Source: Polaromonas sp. SP1 | GTDB taxonomy: Bacteria; Pseudomonadota; Gammaproteobacteria; Burkholderiales; Burkholderiaceae_C | Assembly (NCBI RefSeq): GCF_003711205.1 | Contig: NZ_CP031013.1 | Location: 2,956,501-3,020,500 of the forward strand | Reading direction: 5' to 3' | Length of the DNA stretch: 64,000 nucleotides | Part shown: one piece after another, positions 1-8,015 of the stretch | How the letters are laid out: the number at the start of each line of letters is the position of its first letter | Numbering within the stretch: position 1 is the first letter of the stretch | Position numbers and translations under genes: made by a program | Notes under the pieces: generated by a model | What the model was told of the DNA's origin: nothing | Databases searched by the model: none | What the model saw: the letters and a program-made list of their open reading frames with translations, nothing else

Positions 1-1101
1 TTGAGCAGTCATCAATTCGTTTCTCAAATTCAAACTTGGGCGCGCGAGCTTGGATTTTCGCAAATTGGCATTGCCGGCGTTGATTTATCGTCGGCTGAGC
101 CTGGATTATCGGCCTGGGTGGCGGCGGGCTTTCATGGCGACATGCATTACATGGCCGCGCACGGCCTCAAACGCGCCCGGCCGGCCGAGTTGATTCCGGG
201 CACCGTGAGCGTCATCACCGCCCGCATGGACTACCTGCCGGCCTCGACAGCCGCGGCGCCGGGTGAATGGCAGGCCATGGAGTTCAGCCGCCTGGAACGG
301 CCCGACGAAGGCATCGTGTCGGTCTATGCGCGCGGCCGCGACTATCACAAGATACTGCGCAGCCGCCTGCAAAAACTCAGCGAGCGCATCTCTGAACACG
401 TGGGGGAAATGGGCCACCGCGCGTTCACGGACTCGGCCCCGGTGCTGGAGGCCGAGCTGGCGGCGCGCAGCGGCCAGGGCTGGCGCGGCAAACACACGCT
501 GCTGCTCAACCGCGAAGCCGGCTCCATGTTTTTCCTGGGCGAGATCTATGTCGACATCGCCCTGCCGCCCAGCGAGCCGGTGACGCCGCACTGCGGCACC
601 TGTCAGTCCTGCATCGACGTATGTCCCACGCGCGCCATCATCGCGCCACACAAACTCGATGCGCGGCGCTGCATCTCCTACCTGACCATCGAGCATGCGG
701 GCGCCATCCCGCTGGAGCTGCGGCCGCTGATCGGCAACCGCATCTACGGCTGCGACGACTGCCAGCTCATCTGCCCCTGGAACAAATTTGCCCAGCGCAG
801 CGCGCTGCCGGATTTTGATGAGCGCCAGGGCCTGACAGGCCAGCAGCTGGCGACCTTGTTCGCCTGGACGGAGGACGAGTTTTTGCGCTTCACCGAAGGC
901 AGCCCGATCCGGCGCATCGGCCATGAGCGTTGGCTGCGCAACATCGCCGTGGCGATGGGCAACGCGCTGCGCGTGCTGGATGAGGCGCACAGCTTGCCTG
1001 TGCGGGCGGCCTTGCAGGCGCGGGCGGCGGGCTCGGGCGAATTGGTCGCGGAACACGTGAACTGGGCGCTGGGCCAGTTTGATGATAAAAACGGCCTCTA
1101 G
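1..1101 (+). CDS. queG: Epoxyqueuosine reductase QueG
   Basis: Cytosolic iron-sulfur and cobalamin enzyme that reduces epoxyqueuosine to queuosine in the tRNA wobble base, the last step of queuosine synthesis. The 366-residue product has a ferredoxin-like segment with Cys198, 201, 204 and 208 (CGTCQSCIDVCP), and Cys224, 251, 254 and 258 (CDDCQLICPW). Together these supply eight ligands for two [4Fe-4S] clusters. DSAPVLE near residue 144 matches the active-site Asp region of the family. The length is normal. The TTG at base 1 gives a natural N-terminus, but the window edge hides any upstream start or ribosome site. The stop codon lies inside a copy of the dispersed palindromic repeat. Confidence 0.93.
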   Translation: MSSHQFVSQIQTWARELGFSQIGIAGVDLSSAEPGLSAWVAAGFHGDMHYMAAHGLKRARPAELIPGTVSVITARMDYLPASTAAAPGEWQAMEFSRLERPDEGIVSVYARGRDYHKILRSRLQKLSERISEHVGEMGHRAFTDSAPVLEAELAARSGQGWRGKHTLLLNREAGSMFFLGEIYVDIALPPSEPVTPHCGTCQSCIDVCPTRAIIAPHKLDARRCISYLTIEHAGAIPLELRPLIGNRIYGCDDCQLICPWNKFAQRSALPDFDERQGLTGQQLATLFAWTEDEFLRFTEGSPIRRIGHERWLRNIAVAMGNALRVLDEAHSLPVRAALQARAAGSGELVAEHVNWALGQFDDKNGL

Positions 1102-1142
1102 CTCAGGCGGTGTATAGGGATGTAGCTACTGAATTGATAGCA
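1087..1142. repeat. Dispersed palindromic repeat, family A, copy 1
   Basis: AAAACGGC followed by TAG, then a CTACTGAATTGATAG-type palindrome at 1124-1141. The same layout recurs at 52722 and 63435. It overlaps the last codons and the stop of queG. Confidence 0.6.
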
Positions 1143-1217
1143 ACCGGCTGTAAATTTGATTTGGCATTGACACGTTATTGACTCGCACTGTGCCTTGCGC
1201 ATGAAAGGAAGACTCGC

Positions 1218-1571
1218 ATGGACCCAACGATTTCAGGCGCCCTGGCGTCGCTGTTCGGCGCCGCCGTCGGCGGAAGCATCACTTACTTTTTGAACCGCCA
1301 GCAGCACCGGCACCAGCTGGCGCTGGCGCATGAGCAGCACAAGACGGAGTTCATGGCCGAAGAAACGGCGCGCCACTTTCTTAACCACAAGGGCTACACC
1401 GACCGCTCGTTTGAAACCCTGCAATCTCATTTGGGCGGGTTTGACGAGGAGGAGTTGCGCAGGATTCTGGTGCGGGCGGGGGCGATTCGGGTTTATCGGG
1501 AGGATGGGTCGGAGTGGTGGCGCTTGTTGAGTCGCATGGATGAGTACATCGCAAGGAAAAACGCCTCTTGA
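1218..1571 (+). CDS. Small membrane-anchored hypothetical protein
   Basis: I do not recognise a named family. The 117-residue product starts with a Gly/Ala-rich hydrophobic segment (about residues 5-24, with small-xxx-small spacing) that should act as a membrane anchor. A His/Gln-rich stretch (QQHRHQLALAHEQH) and a soluble, charged C-terminus follow. The C-terminal part (FDEEELRRILVRAGAIRVYREDGSEWWRL, positions about 75-104) reads like a small winged-helix or helix-hairpin fold, but that is a guess. The ATG follows GAAGGA-like bases about 10 nt upstream. It stands alone between queG and a repeat-rich spacer, so context gives no role. Confidence 0.7.
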   Translation: MDPTISGALASLFGAAVGGSITYFLNRQQHRHQLALAHEQHKTEFMAEETARHFLNHKGYTDRSFETLQSHLGGFDEEELRRILVRAGAIRVYREDGSEWWRLLSRMDEYIARKNAS

Positions 1572-1607
1572 TATCTGCTGACGCTTGCTGGCCGGGGGTT
1601 GCCCGGC

Positions 1608-1840
1608 GGCAAGTAACTTTCTTTTGCTTCGCCAAAAGAAAGTCACCAAAGAAAAGGCGACCCTGCTGGCTGCGTCCCTTCGCTTCGCTGCGGGCAACCT
1701 GCGGTGCTCGGCCCAGACGGGGTCAAAAACAACTCGCCTTCGGCTCAAACAAGTTTTTGCCCTGATCCGTCTGGTCCTCCGCTCCTCGGCGCATCCAGAA
1801 GGGGCAATCGGGGGCGGGATCGGGAATCGAATACCGGACA
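1608..1840. repeat. Dispersed intergenic repeat, family C (hairpin rich)
   Basis: This fills most of the gap 1572-1862. It begins with a strong hairpin, CTTTCTTTTG..CAAAAGAAAG (about 1618-1643). It continues through a CTTCGCTTCGCTGCGGGC stretch to a segment around 1715-1800 with a second inverted pair (AAAAACAACTCGCC / AACAAGTTTTTGCC). I recognise it as a type of repeat common in intergenic DNA of Comamonadaceae, where it generates spurious ORFs in several frames. No gene is called here. The hairpins may also end transcription from either side. Confidence 0.55.
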
Positions 1841-1862
1841 GCCGAAGATCCGCGGGCTTGGC

Positions 1863-2768
1863 CTAGCGCAGGATGCCCAGCGCAAACGGCAAGCTGACCA
1901 CGCCCAGCATCGTGGAAAGCGTGACCAAACCCGCCACATAGCCGCCGTTGTAGCCCATGCGCGCGGCCAGCACGTAGGCGCTGGAGGCGGTGGGCAGTGC
2001 CGAGAAGGCGAGGAGGATGGTGGTCTGTGTGACGGAAAGTCCAAACACTTTGGCCAGACCCATCGCCACCAGGGGTGTCAGCAAGTGCCGTATCGAGAGA
2101 ACGGCAACGGCCAAGGTCTTGGCTTGTGTCAGGTGGGCGAACTGCATGCCGGCGCCTGCGGCCATCAGGCCCAGTGCCAGGGAGGCGGCGCCTATGCGGG
2201 TGACGGTGGGCTCGAGCCAGACGGGCAGGGTGAAACCCAGCAGGTTGGCGGCGAGGCCGGTGGCGGTGGCCAGGATCAGCGGGTTGCGCAGCAGCTCTCC
2301 CATGAAGCCGCGCTGGGCGTGGCGGGCCATGGGCCACACCGCCGCGACGTTGAAGAGCGGCACGCAGACGCCGATCAGCACCGCGATCAGCTGCAGGCCC
2401 TGTGCGCCGGCCAGCCGGTCGGCGATGGCCAGGCCGATAAAGGAGTTGAAGCGAAAGGCCACCTGCGCGGCGGCGGCGTGTTCACGCGTATCGATGTGGC
2501 GGCGCAGCCAGGGCAGGTGCGGCAGGCTGTAGGCCATGGCAATGCCGGCCACGCCCATCAACACACCGGCGCTGATCAGGCTGGAGGTGGCGCCCAGGTC
2601 CAAGGGGCTTTTCACAATGGAGTGAAAGAGCAGGACTGGAAACAGGAAGTAATAAACCAGGCTCTCTACCTGCTCCCAGACCGTGCGGTTGAGGGCGGTG
2701 TAGCGGCAGACGAGATAGCCGCAAACGATCAGGGAAAAATCGGGGAAAAGAAGCTGCGCGTAATTCAC
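1863..2768 (-). CDS. AEC-family transporter (auxin efflux carrier type)
   Basis: Inner-membrane secondary transporter of 301 residues. About ten hydrophobic segments fill the whole length, arranged as two five-helix halves, as in the AEC family (PF03547). The N-terminal LLFPDFSLIVCGYLVCR and the C-terminal LLAFSALPTASSAYVLAARMGYN are typical; the ALPTASSAYV run is the conserved motif of the second half. Bacterial members move malate, malonate or other small acids, but the substrate cannot be read here. The start is GTG at 2768 and no strong ribosome site is visible close to it. It is divergent from the Bug-type receptor gene. Confidence 0.88.
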   Translation of the reverse strand: MNYAQLLFPDFSLIVCGYLVCRYTALNRTVWEQVESLVYYFLFPVLLFHSIVKSPLDLGATSSLISAGVLMGVAGIAMAYSLPHLPWLRRHIDTREHAAAAQVAFRFNSFIGLAIADRLAGAQGLQLIAVLIGVCVPLFNVAAVWPMARHAQRGFMGELLRNPLILATATGLAANLLGFTLPVWLEPTVTRIGAASLALGLMAAGAGMQFAHLTQAKTLAVAVLSIRHLLTPLVAMGLAKVFGLSVTQTTILLAFSALPTASSAYVLAARMGYNGGYVAGLVTLSTMLGVVSLPFALGILR

Positions 2769-2883
2769 CCGCCGAGAATAACCGTAATCCCTCCGGGTTT
2801 GCCCTTATGCGTAATCCACAACCCGCGGGCATGACTCTTGCGCTTACCATTCCTGCTGTTTTCTCTATCTGAAGGACCTGACT

Positions 2884-3864
2884 ATGAAACGACGTTATCT
2901 CTTTGCCTGCTCTGTGGTGTCTGCGCTTGCGCTGGGTACCGTTGCAGGCCCTGTTCTGGCGCAGGGATACCCCAACAAGGTGGTCAAGCTGCAGGTGCCT
3001 TTCGCGCCGGGCGGCACGACCGACATCGTGGCCCGCGTGATTGCAGAGCCTTTGGGCAAAGCCCTTGGCCAGAGCGTCATCGTCGAGAACAAGGCCGGTG
3101 GCGGTGGTGTGGTCGGTGCGCTGGAAATCGCGCGCACCGTTCCCGACGGCTATACGCTGGGCGTGGCCACGGTGTCCACCACCGCGGCCAACCCGGCCAT
3201 CAACCCCAAGATCCCGTACAACACGCTGACGGACTTCACGCCCATCATCAACATCGCCGCCACGCCGAACATCATCGCGGTGCACCCGAGCTTTCCGGCC
3301 CGCAACTACAAGGAGTTTGTGGCCGAGCTGAAGAAGAACCCCGGCAAGTATTCCTACTCGTCGTCGGGCACCGGCGGCATCGGCCACCTGCAGATGGAGC
3401 TTTTCAAGAGCATGTCGGGCACTTTCGTGACGCACATCCCGTACCGCGGCGCAGGACCGGCATTGAACGACACGGTCGCCGGCCAGATCCCGATGATTTT
3501 TGACAACCTGCCGTCGGCCTTGCCTTTCATCCAGCAAAAGCGCCTGATCCCCATCGTGGTGGCGGCGCCCCAGCGCCTGGCCGTGCTGCCGGATGTGCCG
3601 ACCTTCAAGGAAGTCGGCCTGGAGCCGGTGAACCGCATGGCCTACTACGGCATCATCGGCCCCAAGAACCTGCCCAAGGAAGTGGTCGACAAGGTCAGCG
3701 CCGGCGTGAAGAAGTCGCTGGAAGATCCGGCCATTCGCAAGCGCATCGAAGACACGGGTTCGCTGATCATCGCCAATACGCCCGAGCAGTTCACAGCGCA
3801 GATCAAGGCTGAATTTGACGTCTACAAAAAGGTCGTGGATTCGGCCAAGCTCAAGCTGGACTGA
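2884..3864 (+). CDS. Bug/TctC-family periplasmic solute-binding protein
   Basis: Secreted receptor of the tripartite tricarboxylate transporter type, 326 residues. Residues 1-26 are a Sec signal peptide ending in VLAQG. The mature part opens with YPNKVVKLQVPFAPGGTTD, the hallmark of Bug proteins that hold a carboxylated ligand between two lobes. The family is greatly expanded in Burkholderiales, and most members stand apart from any TctA/TctB genes, as here. The ligand is unknown. GAAGGA lies 8 nt before the ATG, and a strong terminator follows at 3909. Confidence 0.93.
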   Translation: MKRRYLFACSVVSALALGTVAGPVLAQGYPNKVVKLQVPFAPGGTTDIVARVIAEPLGKALGQSVIVENKAGGGGVVGALEIARTVPDGYTLGVATVSTTAANPAINPKIPYNTLTDFTPIINIAATPNIIAVHPSFPARNYKEFVAELKKNPGKYSYSSSGTGGIGHLQMELFKSMSGTFVTHIPYRGAGPALNDTVAGQIPMIFDNLPSALPFIQQKRLIPIVVAAPQRLAVLPDVPTFKEVGLEPVNRMAYYGIIGPKNLPKEVVDKVSAGVKKSLEDPAIRKRIEDTGSLIIANTPEQFTAQIKAEFDVYKKVVDSAKLKLD

Positions 3865-3908
3865 TCTCTGGGTTCGGGGCCGGTCCAATCCGGCTCACCA
3901 TTTCACGG

Positions 3909-3942
3909 GCCGCCGCGCATTTGAATGCCCGGCGGCTTTTTT
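3909..3942 (+). terminator. Rho-independent terminator after the Bug receptor gene
   Basis: A 12-bp stem (GCCGCCGCGCAT at 3909-3920 with ATGCCCGGCGGC at 3925-3936, one mismatch), a TTGA loop and six T. It lies across the apparent 5' end of the xerD frame, which argues that xerD starts downstream of it. Confidence 0.88.
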
Positions 3943-3956
3943 GTTATGGTCACCCC

Positions 3957-4859
3957 ATGCATGCAGAAAGCCAGTCCAGCATTGATGGGTTTATCGACGC
4001 CTTATGGCTGGAAGACGGCCTGTCGAAAAACACGCTGACGGCTTACCGCCGCGACCTTTCGCTGTACGCCGTCTGGCTGGCAGCCAAAGAGCAGGGCGGG
4101 CGCAAGCTCGACGAGACGGCCGAGGCCGACCTCAACAATTACTTTTCAGCGCGGCACGCGGCGACCAAGGCGACATCGGCCAACCGGCGCCTGACGGTCT
4201 TCAAACGCTACTTCCGCTGGGCGCTGCGCGAGCGTTTCATCACGGCCGACCCGACGCTCAAGCTCCAGTCGGCCAAACAGGCGCTGCGCGTGCCCAAGAC
4301 CATGAGCGAAGCGCAGGTCGAGTCCCTGCTGGATGCGCCCGATGTCGACACGCCGCTGGGCCTGCGCGACCGCGCCATGCTGGAGGTGCTGTACGCCAGC
4401 GGCCTGCGCGTGAGCGAGCTGGTGGGGCTCAAAACCTTTCACGTCAGCCTCAATGAAGGTGTGCTGCGCGTCATGGGCAAAGGCAGCAAGGAGCGGCTGG
4501 TGCCTTTCGGCCAGGTCGCGCGGGAATGGATCGTGAGATACATTGCCGACGCCCGCCAGGCCATCCTGGGCGGCCAGCAGACCGACGACCTGTTTGTCAC
4601 CGGCCACGGCAAAGGCATGAGCCGTGTGATGTTCTGGATGCTGGTGAAAAAGTATGCGCAGCTGGCGGGTATTCACTCGCCGCTGTCACCCCATACCTTG
4701 CGCCATGCGTTTGCCACGCATTTGCTCAACCACGGGGCTGATCTGCGCGCAGTGCAAATGCTGCTGGGGCATGCGGACATTTCCACCACCACGATTTACA
4801 CCCATGTGGCGCGTGAGCGGCTCAAAGCCTTGCATGCACAACATCACCCGAGAGGATGA
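3957..4859 (+). CDS. xerD: Site-specific tyrosine recombinase XerD
   Basis: Chromosome-dimer resolution recombinase acting with XerC at dif, under FtsK control at the septum. The 300-residue product has the N-terminal core-binding domain (IDGFIDALWLEDGLSKNTLTAYRRDL in two parts, residues about 8-34). The catalytic domain carries the first Arg in ASGLRVSEL, HTLRHAFATHLL with the His-x-x-Arg pair, GHADISTTTIYTHV with the final His, and the nucleophile Tyr in IYTHV. The frame opens further upstream at TTG 3921, but that sits in the terminator stem, so ATG 3957 is chosen. XerC versus XerD was decided on overall resemblance only. Confidence 0.9.
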   Translation: MHAESQSSIDGFIDALWLEDGLSKNTLTAYRRDLSLYAVWLAAKEQGGRKLDETAEADLNNYFSARHAATKATSANRRLTVFKRYFRWALRERFITADPTLKLQSAKQALRVPKTMSEAQVESLLDAPDVDTPLGLRDRAMLEVLYASGLRVSELVGLKTFHVSLNEGVLRVMGKGSKERLVPFGQVAREWIVRYIADARQAILGGQQTDDLFVTGHGKGMSRVMFWMLVKKYAQLAGIHSPLSPHTLRHAFATHLLNHGADLRAVQMLLGHADISTTTIYTHVARERLKALHAQHHPRG

Positions 4860-4891
4860 GGCCGTCACAGTTGTCCACTGTGCTGGTATTG

Positions 4892-4982
4892 GAACTCTTC
4901 TCTCCGTTCGCCCTGAGGTATCGAAGGGCCGGCGTGCTAGAGGGAGAGGCTTCGATTCCGCAGCCCGAACGGAGAAGAGTTC
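4892..4982. repeat. Long inverted repeat, family B (GCCCTGAG..CGAAGG type)
   Basis: Arms GAACTCTTCTCTCCGTTCG (4892-4910) and CGAACGGAGAAGAGTTC (4966-4982) pair with a 2-nt bulge around an interior holding GCCCTGAGGTATCGAAGG. It lies in the 215-bp gap between the convergent xerD and the cyclopropane-synthase-like gene, and may form a bidirectional stop. A related element lies at 62128-62290. Confidence 0.7.
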
Positions 4983-5074
4983 AGGCGTAACTATCCGGGG
5001 GTATCTCACCAGCAGGTGCCGCGGAACCAGCTTGGCCAGGCCGCAGGCATCGCCCCCTGCAAGGGGGGAACAGG

Positions 5075-6361
5075 CTACACGGAGTGAGCCTGGACGGGGG
5101 TGTACATATATTTTCTGGTGAAGGGATAGCTGGACTGTGCGCCGGTAACGGCCGTGTTGTGCACATCGCCCGAAGGCCGCGCCGCCAGCATTTGATGCAG
5201 TGAGATCCAGCCCTGCTCAAAGCTCATGGCGCTGCCCGCCAGGTAGAGGCGGTAGGCACGCAGCGTTTTTTCGGCGCGCTCGGTTCCGCCATCCGCAGCC
5301 AGCACCCGACGTGCGTCTTCGAGCTTCGCCTCCAGCGCATCCGACCAGTTCCACAGCGTGCGCGCATAGTGGGGGCGCAGGTTTTCGGTGTCCACCATCT
5401 CCAGGCCTGCGCGCGACATGTGCTCAAGCACCGCGCTCACGTGCATCAGTTCCCCGCCGGGGAAGATGTACTTTTCGATGAAGTCGCCCATGCCGGCGCC
5501 GAGCTGGCGATTCTCCAGGCCGCCGGCGGTGATGCCGTGGTTCATCACCAGGCCGCCCGGCGCCAGCAGGCGCATGATTTTCTGGAAGTAGGCGGTCATG
5601 TTGGCGTGGCCCACGTGCTCGAACATGCCGACGGAAGACACCTTGTCGAAGGGCTGTTCTTCCGGCAGGTCGCGGTAGTCGCGCAGCTCCATGCGTACGC
5701 GTCCGCCCAGGCCTTTTTCTTCAATCAGGCGATTCACATGGGCATGCTGGTTTTTTGACAGCGTGATGCCGGTGGCGTCAACGCCGTAATGTTCTGCGGC
5801 CCACAGCAGCAGGCCACCCCAGCCGGCGCCGATGTCGAGAAAGCGCTCACCGGGCTTGAGCATCAGCTTGCGGCAGATGTGGTCCAGCTTGGCCTCCTGC
5901 GCCTGGGCCAGCGTCATGGCGTTGTCGCTGTAGTAGGCGCAAGAATAAACCCGCCGCGGATCCAGCCACAGGGCATAGAAGGCGTCTGAAACGTCGTAGT
6001 GAAACTGGATCTGCGCCGCGTCGCGCGCGTGGGTATGGGCGGCCAGCGATTTGGCGCGGTGCAGCAGTCCGGACCACCAGCCGGTGTCGCTGTGCACCGG
6101 GTTGCCCGGCAGCAGCTTGGTGACGGCGCGCATCACGTCGCGCATGGCGCCTTCGAGCTGGAGCTTGCCTTCGACGTATTCCTCCGCCAGCGCGCCGATC
6201 TGGCCGGCCTTGAGGCGGGCGATGCTGGACCAATGGGAAAACGCCAGCTTGACGGGTGCGTTGGCCGAGCCCAGACGCTGGCCTTGTGGCAGCTGAAGGG
6301 CGATGTCCGCGGGCAGGCGCGGCAGTTGCGGCGGGATGTCTGGAACGAGGTGCCTGATCAT
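5075..6361 (-). CDS. Cyclopropane-fatty-acyl-phospholipid synthase family methyltransferase
   Basis: SAM-dependent enzyme of the CFA synthase family (PF02353), predicted to methylenate or methylate double bonds of membrane phospholipid acyl chains. The 428-residue product has an N-terminal lipid-binding part and a Rossmann methyltransferase domain with GERFLDIGAGWGGLLLWAAE (about 191-210). FDKVSSVGMFEHVGHANMTAY follows, with the Glu and His expected near bicarbonate and substrate in CFA synthases, then the FIEKYIFPGGEL motif. ATG 6361 was chosen because AAGGAG lies 7 nt upstream; the TTG two codons earlier does not fit. It is convergent with xerD. Confidence 0.9.
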   Translation of the reverse strand: MIRHLVPDIPPQLPRLPADIALQLPQGQRLGSANAPVKLAFSHWSSIARLKAGQIGALAEEYVEGKLQLEGAMRDVMRAVTKLLPGNPVHSDTGWWSGLLHRAKSLAAHTHARDAAQIQFHYDVSDAFYALWLDPRRVYSCAYYSDNAMTLAQAQEAKLDHICRKLMLKPGERFLDIGAGWGGLLLWAAEHYGVDATGITLSKNQHAHVNRLIEEKGLGGRVRMELRDYRDLPEEQPFDKVSSVGMFEHVGHANMTAYFQKIMRLLAPGGLVMNHGITAGGLENRQLGAGMGDFIEKYIFPGGELMHVSAVLEHMSRAGLEMVDTENLRPHYARTLWNWSDALEAKLEDARRVLAADGGTERAEKTLRAYRLYLAGSAMSFEQGWISLHQMLAARPSGDVHNTAVTGAQSSYPFTRKYMYTPVQAHSV

Positions 6362-6450
6362 GCGCAAACTCCTTTTCAGGTGGTTTTGCAGTCTAGCGAG
6401 GTTCCAAAAACCCTGCCGGCGTTGAATGTAGGAGAACGCCCCGTCGTGGA

Positions 6451-7266
6451 CTAGGAATTCAGGAAGGCCAATTCGGCCTCGTCAAAACCCGCCAGGCGCC
6501 GGGCATCCAGGTTCAGCGGGCCCTTCAGGCGGGGCGCCCCGTACTGCCGGGCCAGCACCGGGTAGGTCGCCACCGGGTCCAGCCCGCGCTGGGCGCACAG
6601 GTGGCGGTACCAGTGGTTGCCGATGGCGACATGGCCGATTTCGTCGCGCAGGATGATGTCCAGGATGGCCACGGCCGCCAGCGCCTCGGGCGTGCCGACT
6701 TTGCGCAGTTTGGCTTGCATGGGCGGGGTGGCGTCCAGACCGCGGGCCTCCAGCGTGCGGGGCACCAGCGCCATGCGCGCCAGCACGTCGCCCCCGGTTT
6801 TGGCGGTCATGTCCCAGAGTCCGGTGTGGGCCGGGAAGTCGCCGTAGTCGTAGCCCATGGATTGCAGGTGGGCGCGCAGCAGGCTGAAGTGGTGGGCCTC
6901 CTCGGCAGCCACCTGCAGCCAGTCGAGGTAGTAGGCGCGCGGCATGCCGGGAAAGCGCCAGATGGCGTCCAGGGCCAGGTTGATGGCGTTGAATTCGATG
7001 TGCGTTACCGCGTGGAGCAGGGCGGCCAGGCCTTCATGGGTGAAGGGGGAGCGCTTGGGCACGTCGAGGTGGGAGCGCAGCTCGGGCTTCTGCGGGCAGC
7101 CGGGCAGGCCGGCCGGCGCCTGGAGCGGCAGGTCGGTTGCTATCAAAATGGTAGCTGCTTGCCTATACAGTGCCTGGGCTAGAAGCACTTTTTGCCCTGA
7201 ATCGGCCTGCAGCAACGCCTGCAACGCTTGCTGGCGCAGTTCGGCTGGAGGCGGTGTCGTCGTCAT
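6451..7266 (-). CDS. DUF455 ferritin-like protein
   Basis: Member of the DUF455 family, which has a ferritin-like four-helix fold and probable di-iron site and is related in fold to MiaE tRNA hydroxylases. No function is established. Candidate metal ligands: HIEFNAINLALDAIW, VAAEEAHHFSLLRAHL (ExxH), and ILRDEIGHVAIGNHWY (ExxH), giving the paired carboxylate/His pattern. About 271 residues from ATG 7266; the frame remains open upstream to 7368, but that extension (PYRREPRP) looks non-coding. Residues about 25-43 are encoded by a dispersed repeat copy. Transcribed away from the gamma carbonic anhydrase gene. Confidence 0.85.
   Translation of the reverse strand: MTTTPPPAELRQQALQALLQADSGQKVLLAQALYRQAATILIATDLPLQAPAGLPGCPQKPELRSHLDVPKRSPFTHEGLAALLHAVTHIEFNAINLALDAIWRFPGMPRAYYLDWLQVAAEEAHHFSLLRAHLQSMGYDYGDFPAHTGLWDMTAKTGGDVLARMALVPRTLEARGLDATPPMQAKLRKVGTPEALAAVAILDIILRDEIGHVAIGNHWYRHLCAQRGLDPVATYPVLARQYGAPRLKGPLNLDARRLAGFDEAELAFLNS
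7139..7192. repeat. Dispersed palindromic repeat, family A, copy 2 (inside DUF455 gene)
   Basis: GCTATCAAAATGGTAGC then GCTTGCC..GTGCCTGGGCTAGAAGC. This is the same two-palindrome design as intergenic copies and is read in frame as part of the DUF455 N-terminus (AQALYRQAATILIATD). Confidence 0.65.
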
Positions 7267-7415
7267 GGAGGAATTGTCGGCGATAGCGGGGCGGGGCTCA
7301 CGCCTGTACGGGCAGACACGGGGCAGGGCGCTCCTTACAATCGGGGCTTCAAGGCCTTTGTCCTTCATGGACCCGCCCCGCCTTCCTCCCCTCCCTTAAA
7401 CCCAAACAACAAATC

Positions 7416-7940
7416 ATGGCTATTTACCAACTGGACAAGCTGACCCCCGCCGTTCCCGCATCCGCCTGGGTGGCCGACAACGCCCAGGTCATCGGCGATG
7501 TGCGGCTTGGCGAGGACTGCAGCGTCTGGTTTGGCGTGGTGATCCGTGGCGACACCGAAACCATTACCGTGGGCCGTGGCACCAATGTGCAGGACAACAG
7601 CGTGCTGCATGCCGACATGGGCGTGCCGCTCACCCTGGGTGAAGACGTCACCGTCGGCCACCAGGTCATGCTGCACGGCTGCACCATCGGCGACGGCTCG
7701 CTGATCGGCATCCAGGCGGTGGTGCTCAATCACGCGAAGATCGGCAAGAACTGCCTGGTCGGTGCGGGCTCGGTGGTCACCGAAGGCAAGGAATTTCCCG
7801 ACGGCTCATTGATCATCGGCAGCCCGGCCAAGGCGGTGAGGCAGCTGTCCCCCGAGCAGATCGAGGGTTTAAAAACGATCGCGAAGCACTATATTGAGAA
7901 TGCCGGCCGTTATAAGACCGGGCTCAAGAAGATCGCCTGA
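7416..7940 (+). CDS. Gamma-class carbonic anhydrase family protein (YrdA/CaiE-like)
   Basis: Left-handed beta-helix protein of 174 residues built on hexapeptide repeats (VIGDVRLGEDCSVWFGVVIRGD and onwards, residues about 24-130). The metal-binding His set is visible as DNSVLHADMG, TVGHQVMLHGCTIGDG and VVLNHAKIGKN. These occupy the positions of the three zinc His of gamma carbonic anhydrases. YrdA-type members often show little or no hydration activity, so the reaction is uncertain. A helical C-terminal tail (IEGLKTIAKHYIENAGRYK) is typical. The gene precedes hslO by 75 nt and may be co-transcribed with it. Confidence 0.9.
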   Translation: MAIYQLDKLTPAVPASAWVADNAQVIGDVRLGEDCSVWFGVVIRGDTETITVGRGTNVQDNSVLHADMGVPLTLGEDVTVGHQVMLHGCTIGDGSLIGIQAVVLNHAKIGKNCLVGAGSVVTEGKEFPDGSLIIGSPAKAVRQLSPEQIEGLKTIAKHYIENAGRYKTGLKKIA

Positions 7941-8015
7941 AACCCAAAATGACCCAACAAAACAAGTACATACAGAGCGCTGGCGCCAGTGCTCCCATCC
8001 CAGTCAGGGGGCTCA

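Noticed and set aside
1704..2834. Plus-strand frame of 376 codons opposite the AEC carrier
   Set aside because: Partly encoded by a dispersed repeat and then antisense to membrane-helix codons; Gln/Gly/His-rich product typical of a shadow.
2482..3888. Minus-strand frame of 468 codons opposite the Bug receptor
   Set aside because: Antisense to a well-supported receptor; composition biased to Arg, His and Asp.
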